From NCBI GenBank assembly GCA_003116995.1, contig BDSL01000083.1:2501-66500 (forward strand): a stretch of DNA of 64,000 nucleotides, given 5' to 3'. The notes beneath the pieces are model-generated. The model searched no databases. It saw nothing but the letters and a program-made list of their open reading frames with translations, and was not told the DNA's origin. Position numbers and translations under genes: made by a program. Below, one piece after another: positions 59,701 through 64,000 of this stretch (positions are counted from its first letter, which is position 1; each line of letters opens with the position of its first letter). Origin of the DNA: Yamagishiella unicocca. Taxonomy: Eukaryota > Chlorophyta > Chlorophyceae > Chlamydomonadales > Volvocaceae.

Positions 59701-60435
59701 CCATTGCAAACCCAGGACGACTTTGCGACTGCTAACCCTTCAGCAAACCGCCTATCGGTCTGGGTGTAAGGATGCGACCCAACAGCAAAGCTTTTCCCGA
59801 CTATGTCCACCAAGCCAGTTTCCCTTCACCCTATCCTTTGCTTACAGACCCGGTTTACGCACCTGCTTGGCTGCAGTGTCATACATTTGCAACGCAGACT
59901 TGGCAGCCTCCGCGGCACGCACACGAAACCTAGCGGCAGCGGACGTGGTAGCAGCAGCCATGCGGAGGACTTCCTCGGATGGCTGCCCTGTTACAGCGGC
60001 GAAGCTGACCTCCTGCTGCCGGCCTTGGCTGTCTGTGCCAATAGGTACCGGAGGGTACTCCCGTTCAAATGAGCTCAAAATGCTGTCGATTTCGCTGTGC
60101 ACCTGGGCAACTGCATCTACGGCCCGCCTGGCGGTGTTGCTGCGCCCCTGTACGAACGTGGCGAGTACGCGCTCCAAGGGGTCGGCACCAGAGTGCGGCA
60201 CCAGCGCCCCTGTATCGATAGGGTCTGTAGATGGTCCTTGATGTGCCAGTACGAGTGCCAGGTTCGTCCCGGGCCCTGAGACGGAGCTGCCATCCGCAGG
60301 TCGCCCAGCACCAAAGCGGAAGTCCTCAAGGCCCGCATGGACCTCATCAAGCAAAAGCAGGGCTCTTCGGAAAAGCGTGTACCGGATGTCCGACGCGACA
60401 ACCAGTTGCCCAGCAGCAGCTGTGGCAGGCTCCAT
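31621..60435 (-). CDS. giant 60-exon coiled-coil protein, unknown family
   Basis: I do not recognise this protein. Starting at the ATG at 60435, 60 exons join by GT-AG introns (one GC-AG, one weak) into 17,907 bp, exactly 5,969 codons ending in TAG at 31623-31621. Every junction keeps phase, so this is one open reading frame of 5,968 aa. Exon coordinates are given in the block entries below. Composition is dominated by Ala, Gln, Glu, Leu and Arg in long helical stretches with heptad-like spacing. Ser/Gly/Pro-rich spacers interrupt it, mainly in exons 14-16, 21-25, 35-36 and 58. No motor, kinase, SMC ATPase, membrane or zinc-binding motif was seen. Cytoskeletal, centriolar or ciliary scaffolds often look like this, and the head-to-head neighbour is a TSNAXIP1-like ciliary gene, but the role is inference. 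It could still be two genes if an internal promoter exists; no internal stop supports that. Confidence 0.83.
32761..32831. repeat. 35-36-bp tandem duplication in intron 58 of the giant gene
   Basis: ACGAACCCTGGTCCA plus about 20 further bases occurs at 32761 and again at 32796, with a few mismatches. Confidence 0.85.
32936..35488 (-). other. giant gene, exon 58 (851-aa exon)
   Basis: This single uninterrupted exon is far larger than any other in the gene. It has a helical start (LEQQNRLLCRASESFLDMAR) and a Ser/Ala/Pro-rich middle of about 450 aa (35150-33600) containing SLPGGDASSTSSTLAPPSSS. A strong coiled-coil end runs to LKEASELLRHLVPRLPH and ends SKASRRSGKLK. The donor after AAG is GTGCGC, and the next exon begins VRFGALEDAAAHA in phase 0. 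Confidence 0.8.
35705..39961 (-). other. giant gene, exons 49-57
   Basis: Exons: 39961-39777, 39648-39205, 39103-38629, 38394-38179, 38042-37674, 37451-37299, 37209-37034, 36785-36539, 36385-35705. They are predominantly coiled coil. Exon 51 includes ELVHPMHERLSQVASASM, of which a relic copy lies in the next intron. Exon 57 (227 aa) ends before a GTGGGG donor that must be used in phase 0 to reach exon 58; its last third is less helical. Confidence 0.76.
38409..38498. pseudogene. relic of a duplicated exon segment in intron 51
   Basis: Bases 38436-38498 match 38930-38992 inside exon 51 at roughly 80% by eye. On the minus strand the relic reads ELVHPLHVRLSQVASASI against ELVHPMHERLSQVASASM in the exon. 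It is preceded by a 14-bp tandem repeat (GTGAAAGTGTAATT, twice, 38409-38438). No usable exon boundaries surround it. Confidence 0.75.
40018..41075. mobile_element. non-autonomous DNA transposon (MITE-like), about 1.06 kb
   Basis: The left end (ACTACGGGTGGAAACTTACG) and the right end (CAGGTTTCGACCCCTA) are imperfect terminal inverted repeats sharing a GGGTnGAAAC core. Both arms carry recurring CGTAATTTAC-like words. CTTATC occurs directly outside each end (40012-40017 and 41076-41081), a plausible 6-bp target-site duplication. No transposase frame is present. It lies in intron 48 of the giant gene, one of its longest introns. Confidence 0.72.
41175..46385 (-). other. giant gene, exons 37-48 (central coiled coil)
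   Basis: Exons: 46385-46173, 46054-45840, 45740-45548, 45378-45179, 45029-44413, 44226-44084, 43997-43720, 43382-43289, 43177-42827, 42683-42390, 42254-41883, 41687-41175. All are helical with Ala/Glu/Gln bias (RIKELEQQERAADDGAAELE in exon 48). Phases agree at each boundary, including the 0-2, 2-0, 0-2, 2-1, 1-0 run across exons 38-42, which would break if any exon were misplaced. Confidence 0.78.
43507..43539. repeat. perfect 13-bp inverted repeat, 7-nt loop
   Basis: TTGCACTACCGTT and its reverse complement AACGGTAGTGCAA flank GCATGTT. It lies inside intron 43 of the giant gene. It could fold as an intronic hairpin or be a transposon footprint. Confidence 0.85.
46563..47918 (-). other. giant gene, exons 35-36 (long disordered spacer)
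   Basis: Exon 35 (47918-46989, 310 aa) is uninterrupted and rich in Ser, Thr, Gly and Pro, with no heptads (for example SAFGIPSPTSSVITGTGTSA). Exon 36 (46847-46563, 95 aa) is acidic, with a DDDQEEDVDTEPD patch, and then returns to basic helix. Exon 35 is several times longer than the neighbouring exons. It may be a flexible hinge or phosphorylation-rich linker; that is inference from composition. Confidence 0.75.
48076..51183 (-). other. giant gene, exons 26-34 (coiled coil)
   Basis: Exons: 51183-50917, 50664-50416, 50053-49814, 49740-49517, 49270-49123, 48966-48811, 48735-48559, 48338-48285, 48228-48076. Most are strongly helical (RELEAQLHEAEEQLEAVR in exon 26; QREADNAQSRRRQLIEQLAE in exon 28). 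Exon 33 is only 54 bp. Exon 34 leaves the helix for a Pro/His-rich stretch leading into the long disordered exon 35. All phases are compatible. Confidence 0.78.
50113..50379. mobile_element. deletion derivative of the 40018-41075 element
   Basis: Bases from about 50113 match 40517-40608 of the larger copy (TTGGACCCCATAG, then CCTTAGTT and TTACCCCC) and then jump to sequence matching 40935-41075 (GCCTTCGGTGGAAGCAAAG to GGTTTCCACCCCTA). About 325 bp of the interior and the whole left arm are missing. It sits in intron 27 of the giant gene. Confidence 0.75.
51304..51645. repeat. degenerate 33-35-bp satellite in intron 25
   Basis: Copies containing TGCGCGACT followed by an A/T-rich TAATT box occur at about 51304-51333 and, in tandem, at about 51542, 51576 and 51610. 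Several end in CAG followed by GG. They lie in the intron immediately downstream, in transcript order, of the five tandem exons. Confidence 0.7.
51743..53414 (-). repeat. five tandemly duplicated phase-0 exons (exons 21-25)
   Basis: Exons 53414-53160 (85 aa), 53094-52831 (88), 52753-52505 (83), 52342-52103 (80) and 51991-51743 (83) all start and end in phase 0. They encode diverged copies of one unit: a short charged start (DDDAGKFTG, SREMTGRAS or HDSGSLTGR), then Gly/Ser with S-x-G-S-Q, then QL-x-x-A-H-S-x-Q-A, an N-P-W-L-Q or N-P-x-x-Q core, GS-x-x-S-T-L, and a RQP-x-x-x-LP-S-S end. Copies 2 and 3 are the most alike in the core (ANPWLQSSPGSA and GNPWLQPAPASA). They form a flexible Gly/Ser/Pro-rich spacer between the two coiled-coil halves of the giant protein. 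The whole unit is unfamiliar to me. Confidence 0.85.
53499..55915 (-). other. giant gene, exons 14-20
   Basis: Exons: 55915-55792, 55719-55661, 55584-55364, 55215-54939, 54502-54134, 53950-53782, 53671-53499. Exons 14-16 are Ser/Thr/Asn-rich and include ANPWLVATGSG, which resembles the NPWLQ motif of the downstream tandem exons; exon 16 then returns to coiled coil. Exons 17-20 are helical (for example EDALALQAKCHDELISGVSS in exon 18). Phases run 0-1, 1-0, 0-2, 2-0, 0-0, 0-1, 1-0, all consistent. Confidence 0.76.
54808..54940. repeat. short tandem repeats covering a splice donor
   Basis: A 13-bp unit GCATGGACCGATC occurs twice (54808-54833). A unit ATGATAGCCAGA plus C/TTCACCG-like bases recurs at 54879, 54897 and 54922; the last copy includes the donor of exon 17 at 54938. 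Confidence 0.75.
58387..59371 (-). repeat. three tandem 183-bp exons (exons 3-5 of the giant gene)
   Basis: Exons 59371-59189, 58986-58804 and 58569-58387 are each exactly 183 bp (61 codons) and each begins and ends in phase 2. Exon 6 (135 bp) keeps the same phase. All encode amphipathic helices rich in Glu, Gln and Ala, for example REAEADAAVARAEQAQQQAD in exon 4. Identical length and phase in consecutive exons point to tandem exon duplication followed by divergence; sequence identity is low by eye. Confidence 0.65.
59670..59741. repeat. 36-bp tandem duplication in intron 1 of the giant gene
   Basis: Two near-identical copies beginning GCAAACCCAGG at 59670 and 59706, just upstream of the exon 2 acceptor in transcript orientation. 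Confidence 0.85.
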
Positions 60436-61302
60436 TATGGAACTTGACCGTGTTGTTGACCACGCACTTGCTCCTCAGTTTGGATGGCTGTTGAGAAGTC
60501 TCATTGTTATGTGCACACCAGCCGATATACTCCCCAGGTGGCACGCAAAGCACAGCTAGGGACTCTGACTCGTTACGTACGCTGACCTAAACGTGCCTTC
60601 ACTATCCATGTTAGCTACACGTGTTACGTGTCATTGCTCGCTAGCGGTTGCCAATAACATTTCAGATCATGACGATTGCATCGCAAGTATTGAACAAATG
60701 AAGGCTTGCGTACGACGGAAGTGTTTGCACTTCTTTGCAGGGCAAAGACCTTTTGGCGAGATAGCTGTTTGCGATAATACATCTCCCATATCCTGTCAAT
60801 TTTGCCTGCAAAACTGCGGACGTTCTCTGTTGTGCTGAAATTTGCGTATCACTATAAGTTTGTGCTTTTCCGGCTTCGACTCTTTTGCATTATCTTATTG
60901 ATGCAATAGATAAACGCATTTTCAAAGCTGTAAGCAGTCATAGTGTTCGAGGATGCTGGCATCTGGCGAGCGTAGTGCTGTGCGTTCTGATAGCTAATGA
61001 AGACCAGCTGATAGGGGGCATATGCAAATACAGGACATCTGAAGGACATGGATCTCCAAGTACCAAGGTGGGGCTACGGTGGTGGTGGCTTGCATGTGCA
61101 ATATGCCCCTTCGTTGGCAGCGTGATGCACCCACATCCGCATCGTATTTTGACTGCGTACTACACGCCGAATTGCATCGATAGCATTTAGCTCGACCCAA
61201 TTTACAGTAAAACTTTGGCCGTCCATGTAACCACCTCGGCCACCACCTATGCAGCAAACATACATCGCGCAATGACACTTGTCACGTACAAGACTTTCAC
61301 AT
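60436..61302. promoter_or_regulatory. shared divergent promoter region
   Basis: These 867 bp separate the ATG of the minus-strand giant gene (60435) from the first in-frame ATG of the plus-strand TSNAXIP1-like gene (61303). No other gene is visible here, so both promoters should lie in it. No TATA box or other core element was convincingly placed. Head-to-head spacing allows co-regulation but does not prove it. Confidence 0.45.
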
Positions 61303-63320
61303 ATGCATAAATTATTGAGCTCGCATAGCCTAGTTCGAATTATACACCCTTGCCCCTGCCGCTGTCAACCAACGCACGCACCTACTTGCCCCTGTTACGA
61401 CGACAGCGCGTCCGCGGCAACGCCTCCGGTCGGCAGCCCCCGGCCAATTGGCTCCCCGTCCTCACGTGTTCGGGCAAACCTTCAAGAATCGATATCTGCC
61501 AGCAAGTTGTACAAGGACCTGTCTCCAACACGTGTCTTCCAAAGTACTCGTGATGAAAGCCGCGTAACGCTACCGGACCTGTTTAAGCAGAAAAATAGCC
61601 TGCAGTCACTGCGTCCAACGTACTCGAATGAGCCAATTGGTAATGATGACGACGACACCGGGCGGACGCCCAAGCTGCTGCAGAGGTACGTACATGTGCT
61701 GCGCGATTTTCAAGCTGGGGAAGGGGCACAACATCCACCGACGTGACGCCTAAGCGTGGCCCGGGTTCTGGGTCAACTTGGAGACGATGCACAATGTGGT
61801 TATTTGCGTTTGCAAGGATAGCGACTGTTACCAAAAATGTACCTTACATCGTGACCTTGCCCTGTATCGTATTGCTAAGGTTGGAGGCGCTGTTGGAGGA
61901 AAAGCTGAGCCTTGTGGAGCGGCTGGGGAACGGCAACAAAGGATTTGCGGCCGCACAGCTTCGAACAGACGCATTCCGACAGGTGGGAGACCCATAGGTG
62001 TACAAACGTTGTGCATGGAGCTTTGACGTGCTACCTGCCATAAGTACTCAATTGCGATAATGCGGGTGTGGATGGGAGTTACAAGGCGCAATCGGGGCAG
62101 ATGCAACTGGAAAGTAAGGATGCCGAGCACTGGCTTGGTAAGGTCTCCACGAACCGGAACGAAGGACAGCAATTCTTTGCTGGGCCCAAACATTGTAGTT
62201 GTATGATATCGTGTCCTACCTGTCATGCCTGGTCCCGAGGACGAAACCATGAAGCCCCTCGTTAAAGCCATACAACCCGTGAGTTACAACGAGGCATGGG
62301 ATGGGAGCAAAGAGGTGCCTCTCTTCGCTGTCAGTCCCTCAGTCCTCCATTTTCCGCCCGATTGATGTGCCCTTATTCCGGCAGTACAGCATTAAAAACG
62401 GAGAGGTAACGTCCGGTCGACCTCCTTGCGCCTATGCAGGTGTTCGATGCATTTCTGCACAGCTTCACCACGTACCGTTCGCTCCTCTTGCGCATTAAGC
62501 AAGAATATGATGTCGCACTTGACGATGCTCTGGCGTCTCTCTATGATAACGTGCACATGAAGGCGGAACTGGCGGTGGTCGACGAGCGGATGGTAAGTCT
62601 GTGTGTTGTGCACTGAAGGCAATTTAACCGCATGTATGCTTGTCGCGACGTTGGCCTGTGATGTAGATGCTACTGTGCAAGGAGCCAGTACTTTTACGTG
62701 GTTGGGTGCTTGAAGTTGTGTCGCCTTTGCCACTTGCGTGGTCACTTTAGTGCTCGTTGCGGTCGAGCGCCCATGGAGGGCCCAAATGTACACGCTAACA
62801 GGCACACGCGACCCCATTGCCCATCCTGTTTGTGGCGCTGGCATCCCGCAGTCGAGCGCTGTGCAGCAGGCGCGCGCACGTGCCCTCGAAGACGCTAGCG
62901 CGGTGCGCAAGGAGCTGCAAGATCAGTTAAATATGGAGGAGGGCAAAGCGCTGCAAGTGAGTCATAGATTATGAGCGTTACACGGCAGCTCTGCCTCCTT
63001 CATGCCGCGCACCGTGCAACATCACGACACATCATGGGCACGCACTGAGAATAAACATTTCGGCGACATGAGGCATCCCATTAGCACCGGGCTAGTACCT
63101 CATCGTGACACCCCTCGACGTTGCACCAAATGACGCCTGACAGGCCGAAGCCCGGTGCCAGGGGGCGGAGCAAGAAATCCAAGCTTGCAAGTCCACCATT
63201 ATGCAGCTTAAGCGTGATGCCGCGGAACTGCAAAAGACCAACAACGAGATGAAGCTGCAGCTGCTACTGAAGAGTAGCTGGGGGGTCGGTTTGCTGCCTG
63301 GACAGAAGTCCGAAGGATAG
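61303..63320 (+). CDS. TSNAXIP1: TSNAXIP1-like coiled-coil protein (short form)
   Basis: Exons 61303-61685, 61880-61982, 62440-62592, 62852-62956 and 63144-63320 join in frame to 921 bp (306 aa plus stop). After a disordered N-terminus of about 125 aa, the sequence has LEALLEEKLSLVERLGNGNK, AFRQVFDAFLHSFTTYRSLL and RIKQEYDVALDDALASLYDN. These match the N-terminal domain of translin-associated factor X-interacting protein 1 (the F-x-x-F-x-x-x-F-x-T-Y-K/R-P/S-L-L-x-x-I-K-x-E-Y core). The animal protein is testis- and cilium-associated, and homologues occur in ciliated protists. Two coiled-coil exons follow and the frame ends at TAG 63318-63320. That is shorter than animal TSNAXIP1 (roughly 650-700 aa), so the stop may be bypassed by an unseen splice and more exons may follow. 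The start is chosen as the first in-frame ATG and is uncertain. Confidence 0.72.
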
Positions 63321-64000
63321 CCTAGTGGACCCATCATGGCAAAATGACCATCAGACCCGTAGCACAACATGGTTTACATTCGTTGGGTCCGCCCCGCCAG
63401 GAGCCGGATCCATCCATGCAGATGCACCTGGTGTCATGCCATCCTGATTCAGAAGGCCTTACTTGTTCGCACAACCCATAACAAGACAGGATGCTAAACC
63501 TGATATGTGTTGCGCGCATGCCCTTGTTTGGGCTTACCCGCCGCGCGCTTCACGGCGAGTGGCGTCATGTAGCACCTCGACGTCCACTGCGCCTGCTGGT
63601 AGCTGCACACCGTATGTGCACGGGCCGGGCGCCAGTAATAAGATGATGTACATCAATCAGGATGGCCACTTGCCACGTTTGCAAGCGAAGGCCCCGTTGT
63701 AAACTATTGACCCTGGCATTGCTGTAATGGCCCAAAGAGCGTTAGCGCATAAGTTTGGCGGTTGTAAGGGCGCTAGGGGACGCGCCAAGAGTGCTAGCAT
63801 GTATTTAAGGCAGGAAACGCAACCGGAACTCACTTGCACGTAGCGGACCACGGATCCTCGAATGAAGCAGTTCCGTACAGACATCTGCAAGCGCGACGTG
63901 AGCCCCAATAAAATACACAATTGAGATATCCAAGACAGCCGCGCCTCATGCATGCTTAATATAAAGACGAATCCCCTTCCGCTTCCCCCCCCCTTTTTCT
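63321..64000. other. 3' flank, nothing recognised
   Basis: TGTAA occurs at about 63697 and again near 63754, which would suit a 380-440-base 3' UTR for the TSNAXIP1-like gene. No further exon with coiled-coil coding character was found before the window ends. Confidence 0.35.

Larger units (their letters stand above)
56038..60435 (-). other. giant gene, exons 1-13 (N-terminal coiled coil)
   Basis: Exons: 60435-59863, 59658-59543, 59371-59189, 58986-58804, 58569-58387, 58280-58146, 57944-57733, 57463-57307, 57213-57126, 56991-56896, 56779-56648, 56516-56302, 56212-56038. Exon 1 (191 aa) is a mixed helical and disordered head starting MEPATAAAGQLVVASDIRYT. From exon 2 on the sequence is continuous coiled coil. 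Exon 2 ends at AG before GCGAGT, implying a GC-AG intron, because exon 3 requires phase 2. Exon 13 ends before GTTTCC, a weak donor and the least certain junction of the whole model. Confidence 0.78.

Overview
This is a nuclear window from a eukaryote, most likely a chlorophyte green alga of the volvocine or Chlamydomonas type. I infer this from very dense GT-AG introns (often one per 150-300 coding bases), Ala/Gln/Gly-rich low-complexity inserts in otherwise conserved proteins, TGTAA pentamers downstream of several stop codons (the chlorophyte poly(A) signal), plant-like families (HARE-HTH, Wali7/TSJT1-type class II amidotransferase) and a ciliary family (TSNAXIP1). Nothing prokaryotic, viral or organellar was seen. 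I derived exon structures by hand from splice consensus plus phase continuity. Three full models close exactly in frame, which is the main support for them.

Layout: (1) 1-8439, plus strand: the C-terminal 1,614 codons of a VPS13-family bridge-like lipid transfer protein. (2) 8440-11266: no gene recognised. (3) 11267-20981, minus: a 15-exon, about 2,111-aa low-complexity protein, possibly Mediator subunit 12-like (weak). (4) 20982-23475: no supported gene. (5) 23476-24816, minus: a Wali7/TSJT1-like N-terminal-nucleophile amidotransferase-like protein. (6) 25708-30195, plus: a HARE-HTH winged-helix nuclear protein with a long acidic stretch and a TPR-like C-terminus. (7) 31621-60435, minus: one giant gene of 60 exons with a continuous 5,968-aa reading frame, almost entirely coiled coil broken by Ser/Gly/Pro-rich spacers. 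(8) 61303-63320, plus: a TSNAXIP1-like protein, head to head with the giant gene.

The giant coiled-coil gene takes up 45% of the window and matches no family I recognise. It appears to have grown partly by exon duplication. Three consecutive exons are exactly 183 bp with the same phase, and five consecutive phase-0 exons (240-264 bp) encode diverged copies of one 80-88-residue Gly/Ser-rich unit carrying an NPWLQ-like motif. Its introns hold a DNA-transposon/MITE (40018-41075) and a deletion derivative of it (50113-50379), a short satellite, and a relic of a duplicated exon. The shared promoter region with a ciliary TSNAXIP1 homologue suggests, but does not show, a cytoskeletal or ciliary role.
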